Origin: Nematostella vectensis
Lineage: Eukaryota; Cnidaria; Anthozoa; Actiniaria; Edwardsiidae
Assembly (NCBI RefSeq): GCF_932526225.1
Contig: NC_064036.1
Coordinates: 3,287,501-3,351,500 of the forward strand
Direction: 5' to 3'
Length of the DNA stretch: 64,000 nucleotides
The notes under the pieces were generated by a model. That model was not told where the DNA came from. It made no database searches and saw only the letters and a list, made by a program, of their open reading frames with translations. Position numbers and translations under genes: made by a program. Within the stretch, counting starts at the first letter, position 1, and each line of letters opens with the position of its first letter. This document shows, piece by piece, positions 1 through 11,730 of this stretch.

Positions 1-260
1 CGGGAGAGGTGGGGAGGTTCGGGAGAGGTGGGGGGAAGGATCGGGAGAGGTGGGGGGGGGGGGGGCATCGGGAGAGGTGGGGGGAGGATCGGGAGAGGTC
101 GGGGAAGGATCGGGAGAGGTGGGGGGGGGGAGGATCGGGAGAGGATCAGGAGAGGTGGGGGGGGGGGAGGATCGGGAGAGGATCAGGAGAGGTGGGGGTG
201 GAGGATCGGGAGAGGTGGGGGGGAGGATCGGAAGAGGTGGGGTGGAGGGGGGGAGGGCAA
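1..260. repeat. G-rich minisatellite at left edge
   Basis: Imperfect tandem units of about 20 bp built from GGGAGAGGT, GGATC and runs of 4 to 13 G. The array is cut by the window start. It has no stops in several frames, which yields three overlapping glycine/arginine-rich open frames that I regard as artefacts. The G-runs could form quadruplexes on the + strand; that is inference. Confidence 0.85.
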
Positions 261-3200
261 GCAAGAAAAATGTTTCTGGGCAAAGTATTCGCCTCGCTTT
301 CAAAAGAGACCTAGTTACCTTTTGAGGGAAAAAAATATTCTGACGCAACTTCTTCTTTTGTTCAAATACAGAAGCTGGGGGATCATCTATGAGATGACAC
401 CGATAACAACGAGAGATCGAGCGAACCAGAGTTAGAACCTTCAAAAAAAAGAGCTATTTTGTCTAATTTTAATTAATAATAATAAATAGTGAAATATTTA
501 TTGCGCTGAAATAAAACAGTATGGCATGCTTAGTGATAGTAATTTATTTCTTTTCTCGTTGCCTGCGTTCAATAGGCCTGCTTTCCAATACCCTTCCATA
601 GATTCATGAAAGAGTACGGGCAGCTTTTGATACCGGTTGTACTGTTTGAGATTCGTGTGGCAGGCCCTTTGGCAAGAGGGGCTGAAGATGAAGAGAGCCA
701 ACCGACGTGACGTAACAACCATCCACCGGAGTTGACATTCTCCGTCCCAAAGCTCCTCGAAGCACAACAGCGAAGGAGCTCTGGGGAAGAGAATACAGGA
801 GTTGAACGCTCATTAGTTCCCTTTGAGTGGTTTTCATTAACCCGTGAAACAGTGATAGACAAAGTGTACTAGCCTCGGAAGAAACAAAAAGAAAAATGGA
901 TGAATTACATCGCATTAGGGTGTATTACGCTAAAGTGTAGTTCACGGCCCAATGAAAATCATCACTATCAGATATTTGAACTTAGCCGAGAAGGGGGCGC
1001 TAAAGTGTGCATATGGTATGTCAAGTCGCTAGCTTGGTATATAATGCCTGCACTTTTCTTTGCTTTAGAGCTTGCGTAGCAAGCGTTCAGTTTGTTATTC
1101 GCTTACTACGCAAAGGCTATTTGCAATCAAAAGAGTGCATAGACTAGGGCGTTACTTGGCTGTTTTCAGCTTTATGCCGCCATTCATATTGCGTTAAAAC
1201 AATGTATTTTTCATTTGAAAATTTCCAAAAATCTGGTTACCCCTTACAGGATTGCTAGTGATCCAGGCCCATAATGCGAGCACATCCCCCCATCAACCCT
1301 ATACATCAATCCCTTTCCATCTCCTATAGAAGAGTCGTCACAGACTGTCCTTTTTTCTATGCCAGTCTCCCCAGTAAATCCTGGGTACGCCCTGTGACAG
1401 GCGGTGCTTGTTCGCTATATGTGCACGGTTACATTAATAATGGTTGCATCTTTGATTTTAGTATATAGTATACACTATACTGCGGGAACTGAATAAATTT
1501 TCAACAATAATGCACCTTATTGGCTTGATATCGATTTTATTTTTTTATTTTTTGTACTAAGAACGACGCGTTTGTCTCAAGGCCAACCCATAAAAGACGC
1601 CAAGTTGGTAAATACAGAATATCTCCCGTATCTGTGTAGAAATCTTTACTTCTTCCGTCATATGCTGTTCGCTGATGAGAGAAATAGGAATAAGGAAAAC
1701 ACACCTCTTTTACACTTAATATCACTAGGACCATTCTAAGGCCCCCTGTAAAGATAGTTTGTAATGAGTGTCGTAGAATCAACATGCGCTGCGCTGTGTG
1801 TACTCTACTTGAATTCATTGCTGTTTATGGTTTTCTCGTATGCTCATTGCATAACATCCACTGGATGTCAGCGGTATAGTTTCCATCGTTACTTATAAAA
1901 CCAAAAGAAATTTCTTTAAGCCTGCATAGCAAGCGCAAGAAAAGAAAAGGGACGTAAAGGGAAATTAAACCGCGCAAGGCTTTTCTCCTTTTTTCCTACT
2001 CTCCTCCGTGTGCGATTTCCTTGGGATTGGCTAAGCACGCTATGGTCTTCAAAGCTTAGGCTAACTGTGTAATCTTTGTTGCAAGGCTTGCAATGATTGC
2101 TCTGCCATTGTGGATCCGCCTCCCTTCTGAATCCCCCCTCTCTCCCCAACACCCCTCTCTCCCCAACACCCCTCTCTCCCCAACACCCCTCTCTCCCCAA
2201 CACCCCTCTCTCCCCAACACCCGTCTCCTTATGGGACTTACGCTGGATTCGCTCCTTGCCCACCTTTTATTTCCTTGTGGTTCTATCATTGATCTTTTGA
2301 TGGGACAAACTCCAGAGTCCTTCGGATAAGGCTACGTCGGCTATATGGATTACAATAAGACTTAAAGCAAGGATCCCTTTGCTTTGATTCACTTGATGTC
2401 TGCGTCGGTATCCCTGTGGTGTGCTGCGGATTCTTGCTCGCTGGATACCTGTGGTGCTTTAAATAAAAAAAAGCAGTGACAAGATAACGGAGCTTTGGCT
2501 CATCACAAGTACGATAACGACAAGCCATTTACTAACACACTTCATTTTCGCCTCGAGCGTCACTGTGTTGATTTGCGCTGCGCTTTGAGAGACTTTATAT
2601 ACTAGTAACAGCTTACAGAAATCGCAAAGCGTATGTTTGCCTGTGTAATTGATGTTGAAACGGAAGGTAGGCAAAAAGGCAATTCTTTGTAGCCTTGCTT
2701 CCCTCGACACCGTAATGAAGATATATTCTCCTTTGTGTTTAGCACACGTAGTCCTCTGCACACCAGGCCGCCCTTTTTTTTGCAAAGGGGAGAACGGATG
2801 TTAAAGGGCGGATGAGAAAACACATAATATTAGAACTGACGCCGTAATGAATGAAGCAGAAATTGCAAATTGACCAAAGAGAGTGCTGTTCCCATTTTGA
2901 TGCGCAAAAAAATCTACAGTTTTTCTTGTATATCATCACTTTATCTGTTTATCAGAATAAAAAGATGTATGACTTAGGGTCAATATTCCGCTTCCTAAAA
3001 TATCGTGCATTTTTAAAGTGAATTAATCTAATTAATTACTGTAATTAGTGAGCCCACCAATTGCCGCAGTTGTAGGAACAAACTAGATGCGACCCCTGTA
3101 AATGTGTTATTTTAATATAAGCCATTTATAAAAGTTCTATAAAGATTTATCATGCCTTTATGACTAGCCTATAATACATACGAGTAGGTGTTTTTATATA

Positions 3201-3987
3201 ATGTGCGTATGGTGAGAATAGAGTGATTTTACTTGCTGAAGAGCAGAAAGGATAAAAGGGTTCCAATTCTTATCGTTTCGGTCACGAAACAAAAATTCAA
3301 CAAATGTGGTATTTAGCCGTTTGTTGGTCTGTTGCCAATTGAAAAGAAAGTCATGTGAATCTAGAGGCAGTCACTATTTGAATTTATCTATTTCCTTTAA
3401 TCATAAGTACGATTCAGACCAGACGCGTAGATTTTTTAGATGAAATAATACTACGAGCGTTTAAAATAATCTTTACTTGAACTTAAATACAATGTATAAT
3501 AAACGAAAACAGAAAGGTATAAAGTGCCCCTTTTCAAGTTTTTAAAAAATACATTTTTTTTGCACTTGTACTTACAACAACGTTTTTTTAATAGGAAAGT
3601 TGTACTCAGAATCCAATTGTCCTAGTCCACAGTGGTTTATAGAGAACGTTTGAATGGCGGAACTGAAAACATTGTGAATACTGTACGCACACAAGCAAAC
3701 GGTGTGTGTTTCATATTTTTTTCATATACCATTTATTAGCCTGTGCCAGTTCTCCTAGTATCATTTTATTTGAAATAGGTGTAAATGGAAGCAAGTGGCA
3801 TGGCACAAGACGTGTCATGTTTGTGCTGGGAAGCCTGTGGTTTGAAAATGTTGATTACAGCGTTTTCGGGTTACCTGTGGTACTAGAGTCTGGGTCGGGT
3901 GCCGAGGCGTTCTTTTTCCGTCGAGTTTTTAGCAAGAGCACGTGTAATAAACAGTGTCCTAACAACTCGACAAAAACCGGCTAAGAC
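261..3987. other. no supported gene; intergenic
   Basis: I see no exon with recognisable homology or convincing splice structure here. Short open frames on the minus strand around 498-915 (about 90-100 codons) are not conserved families I know. The stretch holds a 17-bp minisatellite at 2133-2222 and otherwise AT-rich unique-looking sequence. The last part (about 3890-3987) should contain the nucleolin 5' UTR and promoter. Confidence 0.5.
2133..2224. repeat. 17-bp minisatellite
   Basis: About five near-identical copies of a 17-bp pyrimidine-rich unit (CCCCAACACCCCTCTCT). It creates proline/serine-rich frames on + and glycine/arginine-rich frames on -, none of them linked to a recognisable gene. 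Confidence 0.85.
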
Positions 3988-6900
3988 ATGGGAAAGATAA
4001 AAACACCAAAGGCAGCTAAAAAGGTCAGTCTGTTTACAGTAAATTGTGGCGGTAATATTGATATACTGTGTAAAATGTGAGGTTTCTGAGCGATCTAAAA
4101 TTTGCAAGCATGGTTCTTGTTTGTGTCGAATGTTGCACAACTTCCGTCGATCATAAACTCGTGAAATTTGAGATATTATAGATGCTACTGCAACATAAAG
4201 CCACAGGATGACTTAAGGTTTTATTGTTTTAGTTTTTTGATCGACGGTATATCGAAACTTAGGGTTTTGAGCTTGTTTATGTTAGTATTTGGTCGGGGCG
4301 ACACAAGACCACGTGCCAAGAGTTCGTGCTCCCAGTAAGTAGAGTGGCATCGACAGAAAAAGCGTCCTTTCCGCGAAGATAACATCTTTTAGAAGTTCAG
4401 CTGCATTTTCAAACGTTTCAGCAGTTGTCTTCTGCACGATCTCAGGTTTTTTCTGACTTTTTCTATCGGTAGAACCCAAATACTTTGATAGGTCAAAAAT
4501 ACCTTCTAAAACGAACGCTTAAACGAACATAGATTATTTTTAATCCATGAATAGAAAGGAATAGGAATAGAAAGCAAAGTGTCCCTCATAGACTATTGAA
4601 CAATCTGTACCTACCAAATTTATTTCAGACTCCTCTGCCCACAAAGAAAGAGGTTGTCAAGAAATCAAAGAAGAAGGAAGAGTCATCAGAGTCGGATTCT
4701 GAGTCTGAAGAGGAGGCTCCTGTCAAGCTGAAAGCAGACGTACTCAAGCTTAAGGGAATCAAGAAGCCAGACTCTTCATCATCCTCAGAGTCAGACAGCG
4801 AGGAGGAAGCCCCTAAAAAGCCAGCTGCCAAGCAAAATGGCAAGGCCAAAAAGCAGAATGGTAAAGCTCCTGTCAAAAAAGCTGCCAAATCGTCATCTGA
4901 ATCTGAGAGTGACGAAGACGCCCCAAAGATAAAAGCTCCCGTTGCCAAAACAAGTGGCAAAAATTCTGCTAAGAAGGCTGCTGAATCGTCATCAGAATCC
5001 GAATCTGAGAGTGAAGAGGAAGCCCCAAAAAAGAAAGAAGCTCCTGTTGCAAAACAGAATGGCAAATCAAAGAAGGCAAAGAAAGAGGAGTCAAGTTCTG
5101 AGTCAGATAGTGACAGTGATGAGGAAACACCAACTCCCAAGAAGACAGTGCCAGCCAAGGAGGAGAGTAGCAGTTCAGAGGAGGATTCTGATAAGGAGGG
5201 AGCTCCTGCTAAAAAGCCCAAGGCATCCCCAGCTGAACAAGCCAATAGCAAGAAGGCAGCTAAGAAACCAGAGAAGACAAAGCCAGCAGATTCTGACTCT
5301 GATTCTGAGAGTGACAGTGATGACAAAGAAAAAGCCTCCAAAAAGCCAGTGGTTGCCAAAAAAGCAGCCAAGGAGGAGAGCAGCAGCAGTGAAGAGGATT
5401 CAGATGACGATGATGAGAAACCTGCAGCGACTGCTTCTAAACCTGACAAGAAAACTTCAAACAAGCGCAAAGAAAGCAGCAGTGAGGACGACTCTGATGA
5501 CAGCGATGGAGATGAACCCGCTGCTAAAAAAGTCAAGCCGGCCAAGGCAGAGAAGGAGGAATCAAGCAGTGACGAGGAGGAGTCAGACGAGGAGGAAGAG
5601 GAGGAGAAACCTAAACCAAAGAAAAGAAAAGCCACTGAAGAATTCTCTGCTCCAAAGGCAAAGAATCCTAAACCGACTGATGACAATGAATCAAGTAAGT
5701 TTCTCACTAATTGAAGATATTGTGGGAAGGAAATGTATTCTCTTAGCTCGCTGATGTCACCTGGTATATTTAACCCATTCGCTCCTGGAATAATAGCACG
5801 CGCGATTCACCCTCTCCCTGGGAGTTTTCACAAGTTTTGCAAATTCCCTCAAGAAGAAAACAAAACAAATATGTGCAGTAAACTGCGAGACAATATTACA
5901 TAAAAGCAAATAGTGCATCTTATTCTGAAAAAGATGAGGAATCCAATGGTGTAAAAATTAATCTGTAAAGAACTAGGAAAATATAAAAACTAGACGATTA
6001 TTTGACAAGTTTATTGCAATTTCATCAATTTAGTGAACACGAAGAATCAAAACACAACTTCTTATGACAAATTTTTTTTTTTTAATAAATACATAAATCA
6101 ATACAATATTTTAAATAAATGTACTCAAAGTATTCCTGAATACATTCCGTGAGTTTTTTTCATAGATTAGATTTCAAGACTTGGTAAAACAAAGACATTC
6201 TATAAACCAGTTTTACGATTTCAAAGTGCGTGTTCTGGACACAGCGACGGTTAAACTTTCCATGTTTAGATAACACAATATCTTAGTGCTTTCCCTGGAT
6301 TTCCTAAACTCACAATTAGTTTACAACATCTTCAATCTATTATCAACTGAAAGTATTGGTTACTTATTGATTTTCCTTAATTTTTATTTACCAAGAACGG
6401 AGGAATATTGAATTGATTCAAATCGTTCGCACTGTTTTTGTTAGTCAGGTCTATCGTTCTCAAACAGAGCAAAAATAAAACATGCAAAATATTCGGGTTA
6501 ATCCATCTAAAAAAACCCTTTGTGACATCCTTGTTGCCTTGCAGATGTTGTGTGATCCAGGAAAGGTTATTTTTGTACCATTTTGACCTCATGAAATGAG
6601 TATTTTGAGATAAGAGCAACCACAGGAGCAACCACACGTGGTCTAATTATTGAATTCACCCCGGCCTGATTTAGCCAAAATAAATATCATGATTCAGGTC
6701 TTATCACAAAAATAAGAAGCCTCCATCCATACCGCAGACTTTTAGTGGGTAGATAATTAATTCTGACCAGACTAGAAGCAGTGTACTTCTCGAAACATGT
6801 CAAAATCTCCACTGTGAGACTCAAAAAGTTGGATTTCGCTGTCAGAATCCCGCGTGATCTCAGATATCTTTACGCACTATTTCCTGTCATTTTTCATTAA

Positions 6901-9350
6901 AATGGACTGTAATTATCCTCTCTGGGACTATCGTGTCAAGTTTTCTAATTATCTTTCTTTACCAAGCCTTGAAAGCGAGAAAATAATGAAAATATTGCAA
7001 TTTTCAAGCACTACCGGGTCTCTAAAAATTCAACATGGCAGTCGCACGAGAAAAGTGATTTCACTACAAGGCACTGTTCTATTGTTCGGTTGCTAGGAGA
7101 TGCGCAAAAGATCTCATTTGATTGGTCAATTCTTTGTCATGCTACAGCTGAATTTGCAAAAGATTTACTCCACGGGGAGGGGAGCTAGAGAGGTTTTTCT
7201 TGCGCGCGCTAAAAACGGCGGGTTCAGGGAAATAAGCAGGTTTTTCCGACGGCCGGTTCAGGGGGTCAATGGGTTAACATTCAAATAAAAAAATAAAGAT
7301 TATTTATTCTTTGATGGGACAAAGTCACAGTGGGATTTTTACTATGTATTGGTTTTTAAAGTGTCATAATGTCTTGTTTTGTGTTATTTTTTCAGTGAGT
7401 GTATTTTTGGGTAACCTTTCATTTGATGCTGATGAAGAGACGCTTGCTGCATTTTTTGAAGAGAAGGGACTCTCTGCTACTTGCCGAGTCATCACCCAAG
7501 AAGGCAGATCCAGAGGGTCAGTTCCATTTTTTGTTCTAAAAGAGATAGATTTGTGTGAAGTTCGAGGAGTCAGATCTTGACAAAAGTAAAGTGCAAAAGA
7601 AATTGTATCAACTTGGTCTCTTTGTTTTTTTTTTTTTTTTTTTTGCAAAATTGGCAACATACACTAAATAGATTAACTTTCATTAGAATTAGTTAGAATT
7701 TACTTTACTTGAGGTTTAGTGTGCTCAGATCAAATGCTTGGCTAACCCTTTTTCATTCTGTAGGTTTGGATATGCAGATTTCACCAGTAAAGAGGACTAC
7801 AACAAGGCCTTAGAGCTCAATGGTGAGGACTGCTGTGGGCGGGAGATTCGCATTAACCCAGCAAACAGCAAGCCCAGCAGGGGTGGTGGTAATACACCAA
7901 GAGGAGGTGGCCGTGGCCGTGGCGGCCGTGGGGGATTTAGTGGTGGCCGTGATCAGAACCCTCCTAACAGCAGCTTGATTGTCAGGAATCTTTCGTATGA
8001 TACCACAACAGATTCACTTGGTGCAGCATTTGAGGGATGCAGTAATGCCAAAGTCATTTTCGACAGAGAATCAGGAGAATCCAGAGGGTAAGCCCTTTAC
8101 AACCCCTTTTGTTCTATCTGTATTCTAGAGTTGCCAATTTGATTGAAGTCCTAGCATCTCAGGGGTTTCATCAAGTTTCAGAGCAGATGGAGATTAATAA
8201 GTAGGGATGGAAGTTATTTTATTTTATTAATTAAAATAAAACTTAAATCAACTTTTTTTAAAGTAGCTGGGACTCGCTTGAAATTAGCTGGCAGTTCCAC
8301 CTGCTGCCGGGGCCTTATGAAACACATTCCCTGCACTTTTCAATGATTTTTAATTGTTGAAAACTTTGTAGTATTCATGAAAAGGCAGGGAAGCAACATG
8401 CCCAAAAAGACAATGGTGGGTGTGATTGGGGGGAAGAATGCCAGCAATAGGTGAAACATTTAAGTTTTTTACTTAAATATCTCACAGTTACACATTAGTT
8501 ACCTGTAGGGTTTTGTTGGTTCTTTGTTTGCCTAAACATTTTTTCTATGGTTGGATCTCTACTCTTAAAATGCCCTTGTTACATTTTAAGTGGGAACCCA
8601 ATAAAATTATGGACTGCTTAAATGTTGTTGCATACTTCCAAGGCAATTCTCAAATTGGTTGAAAGGCTCTAAGAATATATTGTCAAACTGTATACAGATT
8701 TTCTTCTCACACTGATTTTCCCTTGGATTGCTAGTATGTGTCTATGTTCTCTTCCTGACCAACTTCTTTTTCATCTCAAGGTTTGGATTTGTCGACTATG
8801 ATGATGTGGAAACAGCCAAAAAAGTTCTCAGTGAGATGGCAGGTGCTGAAGTCGATGGCCGCCAAGTAAGACTAGACTTCGCCTCTCCAAGAACTGAAGG
8901 TGGAGGTCGTGGTGGTGGAAGGGGAGGAGGACGTGGTGGTTTCCGTGGTGGACGAGGAGGCCGTGGTGGTGGTGGAAGGGGAGGTAGGTTGAACAAGGAA
9001 ATAATTTTATATTAGAATGGGGCACGTTTCATCATTTTTAACTCTTTGGGACTTCTATGTCACTGGATGATAGCTATATCAATCATCCAAAAACGTTTTC
9101 AGATCTTTCTGTGCTTTCTCAACACATTTCTGTTAACGTCTGGTTAAAGCTTCTTAAATACTTATTAGGTTAAATGATGTTTTTTTTTTCATATTTTTTT
9201 TTTTTTTACAAATGCCATCATTATATCAAGATAATTACTTGTATTAACAGTCAACATGAAATTGTTTTTTTTTTAGGTCGAGGAGGTGGGATGGGTGCAA
9301 GAAAACAAGGCATTCAAGAATTCAAGGGCTCCAAAATTACATTTGACTAA
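3988..9350 (+). CDS. NCL: nucleolin-like protein, 6 exons
   Basis: Coding exons 3988-4023, 4629-5694, 7396-7516, 7764-8087, 8781-8983 and 9277-9350; all junctions are GT-AG and phases close to a 607-residue protein. Residues 1-12 are a basic start (MGKIKTPKAAKK). Residues 13-367 alternate acidic serine blocks (ESSSESDSESEEE type, likely CK2 sites) with lysine/alanine linkers. RRM1 (about 370-443) has RNP2 VFLGNL and RNP1 RSRGFGYADF. A GR-rich linker leads to RRM2 (about 477-553) with LIVRNL and ESRGFGFVDY, then an RGG tail, ending KITFD. This is the nucleolin layout: an rRNA-binding nucleolar phosphoprotein of pre-rRNA transcription and processing. Vertebrate nucleolin has four RRMs; this has two, like yeast Nsr1. 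Each RRM is interrupted at RNP1 by an intron in the same phase, which suggests RRM duplication with the intron. The start is the first ATG of the basic exon. A polyadenylation signal AATAAA lies at 9899. Confidence 0.93.
5774..7273. mobile_element. possible non-autonomous piggyBac-like element in nucleolin intron 2
   Basis: A TTAA at 5770-5773 is followed by CCCATTCGCTCCTGG, and at the other end CCAGGG-like sequence leads to AATGGG and TTAA at 7274-7277. So both ends read TTAA-CCCATT inward, the target duplication and CCC terminus typical of piggyBac elements. The inner terminal sequence is only loosely inverted (both ends are rich in GCGCG and CCTG/CAGG), and no transposase is present. It may be a decayed MITE-like copy or a chance match of a short terminus. 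Confidence 0.35.
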
Positions 9351-10299
9351 CTCATAAAAGATAGGATCTTTTTTAAGCCTTTTTTAGTTGGTTTGCTAGG
9401 CATATATGATATTTACAGATAAATAGGCAACTGTTGATATTATAAATCAACTCCATACTCTCCACCTACATCCCTCTGAACAACACATAATTTGACATAA
9501 ATGAAGTTGTTGTTTTTACAGCAATATTGTTAGAGTACACTGATTACATTCCTTAAAAGACTATTTTACCAATTGATATTGAATAGCATGCTGTATTATA
9601 TTGGTCGTGTAAATTATAGCTTTAGGAAGGATTATTTTTTATGTATTGTCATTATGGATAGTTAGCCCCATTATCCCCTCTTGTCGATCATGACCTGGCC
9701 ATTGTCAAAGGGAGGTATTCATGAAATATGTATATATTATACACTAAACCATGGAAGTGACTGGTGATTTGAAAACAAAGATTTCAGGGCACTGAAGACT
9801 CTTCTCTTCTGCCGTGAAAATGGGTGTCTGGACCCTTCAGGGGGCAGTCTACTTATTGTCATCTTTAAGTGTATTTTGTACTGTAGATCCAACTTGCCAA
9901 TAAAGTGAGGCTGTTGCTAACAGTTCAATGTCAGTACCGAATCTAGGGTGAGATTTTAGGTGTTTTACTCCCCACCACACCTTTGGGGTAGCCTGCGTAG
10001 CAGCTCAAAAAGGGACAGGCTAGTTTTGAGCTGCCAGGAAATTGTGTGAAAAGGATGCCTTAAGGACATATCCCAAGCTGCATGCTCCTAGCCATTTATT
10101 TTGCTGTTTTTTGTGGCAGTGCCCAAAAAATAGTATTAAGTTTAAAAAAAAAAATTCTGGGGAAACCGCCCTGATTTGAGCAAATTTTATCAATAAAATT
10201 GCTGCATTTGTATCTGTGTTAGTTGGAAAGGCAAACGTAATGAAAAAGAATTAACTCACCCACAATCTTCAGTGAAAGCTAGACCCTCCTGTGTCTTTG

Positions 10300-10620
10300 T
10301 TGATATAGATCGAAAATCTCAAGGCTTGAGAATTTTTGGAGGGAGGTGTGAGGTATTTTTGTGGGTTGGGTATACCCTTGCCGGCATTTGCTGTATAGAA
10401 AGCTCTTGCAAAAAAATCCACCTATAGATCTAACAAGGGTGTTACATAAATTGCTCTCTCAATAGAATTATTGTAAAAGAATTATTATAAAAGAAAATAG
10501 GCAAAATGTCGATTTTCTATAGAATAATTTTTCGGAAGCAATAATTGCTAAAAAGTGGGAGATCTGGTGCTCAACGTGGGAGAAGAGGTCCAAAATCTTG
10601 AGACTCCTGCCTTATGTTGT
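10300..10620. repeat. dispersed repeat family A, copy 1
   Basis: Shares blocks with copies at 12680-12850 and 36810-37030: a CTCAAGGCTTGAGAAT-like start, GGGTATACCCTTG, then GAAAATAGGCAAAAT, AGAATAATTTTTC and a terminal block containing GGGAGAAGAGGTCCAAAATC. Non-coding, likely a SINE- or MITE-type element of unknown class. Confidence 0.65.
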
Positions 10621-10881
10621 AGCTTTAGTTTGACAGTTCTTGAAATCTAATATTAAATGGCTTGTGCTTTTTTGCTTCTTTTATTCTGGCCCCTCATCAG
10701 AAAATTTTTGTAGAACCCCTATTACCTTTGTCTCCACTTGACACATTACTCATCTTTAAAGAACAGAGAGTATAAAAACTTGTGTACTGCCTTGATTACT
10801 ACCCTCCAGCACAGAGCTTTTTTGTCCCCTTTTATGTGGAGCAAAGAAAACAAGTGTCACAGAAAGCTCTGGGTACCTTAA

Positions 10882-11205
10882 CCCTTTCACTATCAAAACG
10901 GCATACAACTCAAAACAATCGTCCCCCTCCTCCCTAGGGAATTCATGCTGTAGGAAAACACGTGGACTATTGTTCTTACAACATTAGCCAATCAAATCCC
11001 ACCAACTGCGCATAATTTTTCATTGTATAAGGTGTGTGAGCGGCGACCGAAAACTTATCAGTCACCCCTGTACTGCAAACATGGAGGAATCTTTAGCGAG
11101 CGATGCGAGCGATTTTTGGTGTTAACCCTGACGAAAATGATGATGTAAACAATTCTGAAAAAGAGTTTCGGGGTTTTGAACTTTCTTCTGAGGAAGAAAG
11201 CTTCT
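10882..11205 (+). pseudogene. possible remnant of a piggyBac-type transposon 5' end
   Basis: TTAACCCTTTCACTATC occurs at 10878-10894, then about 190 bases of non-coding sequence, then an ATG at 11081 opening MEESLASDASDFW. That frame stops, and the adjacent frame continues with an acidic stretch (NPDENDDVNNSEKEFRGFE) to a stop at about 11205. An acidic N-terminus after TTAA-CCC fits piggyBac-like transposases, but no catalytic domain follows. The call rests on weak similarity only. Confidence 0.22.
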
Positions 11206-11730
11206 AGTCTTGTACTCCCCCCTCCAAGTTTTCCTTCTTGGCTTGCCTGACTGATAGGGGTGTGGACATACACCAATACCTAAATCTGCACTTTGGGCCT
11301 GCAAGCGCTGGATGGTATTTTATAAGAAAAGACCTGACCAAGATTGCAAGGTTTCAATTCACTTGGTTCTTTCTCATAGAAAACACAAGTCAACGCCTTC
11401 AAGCAAGCTATTTTCCTTTCGTTAGAGAGCTGTCAACAATTTTTGCATGTGGTTCATTCCAATAACATAATATGAATAACAATCATAATCTGAGATCCCA
11501 ATCAGCAACTAAAATTAGTTGCCCTGCTAGGTAATAAATGAGGAAATCTAGACTTAGCTTGATTTAATTTATTTTTCTTTAGCACAACTTTAAAAGGTCT
11601 TTAATATGATTCATAGTCAAACAAAGTGACCAGAGTGTGATGTGACATGAGTGTGCTGATATAACACTCCCACCAAAATGCTGGTGGATGTTATCTCAGC
11701 AAACTATTATAAATAAAGTGTATGAGCTTT

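Larger units (their letters stand above)
9351..11730. other. nucleolin 3' UTR, then intergenic with repeat debris
   Basis: The first 550 bases are the nucleolin 3' UTR up to AATAAA at 9899-9904. Beyond it I see no intact gene. The stretch holds one copy of a dispersed repeat (10300-10620) and a possible transposase remnant near 10882-11205. On the minus strand AATAAA (11568-11573) is placed as the SPCS1 polyadenylation signal, 158 bases past its stop. Confidence 0.55.

Noticed and set aside
9-435. three overlapping Gly/Arg-rich frames
   Set aside because: Produced by the G-rich minisatellite; all frames stay open together and no start or splice context supports a gene.
498-915. three overlapping minus-strand frames of about 90-100 codons
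   Set aside because: Frames overlap each other, show no known motif and have no splice partners.
4625-5707. 360-codon open frame on the minus strand
   Set aside because: Antisense shadow of the serine/glutamate/lysine-rich nucleolin exon 2; composition is the mirror of the sense repeat.
5695-8780. C/D-box snoRNA in nucleolin introns, as in vertebrates
   Set aside because: I looked for RTGATGA followed by CTGA with flanking pairing in introns 2-5 and saw no convincing pair; a covariance search could still find one.
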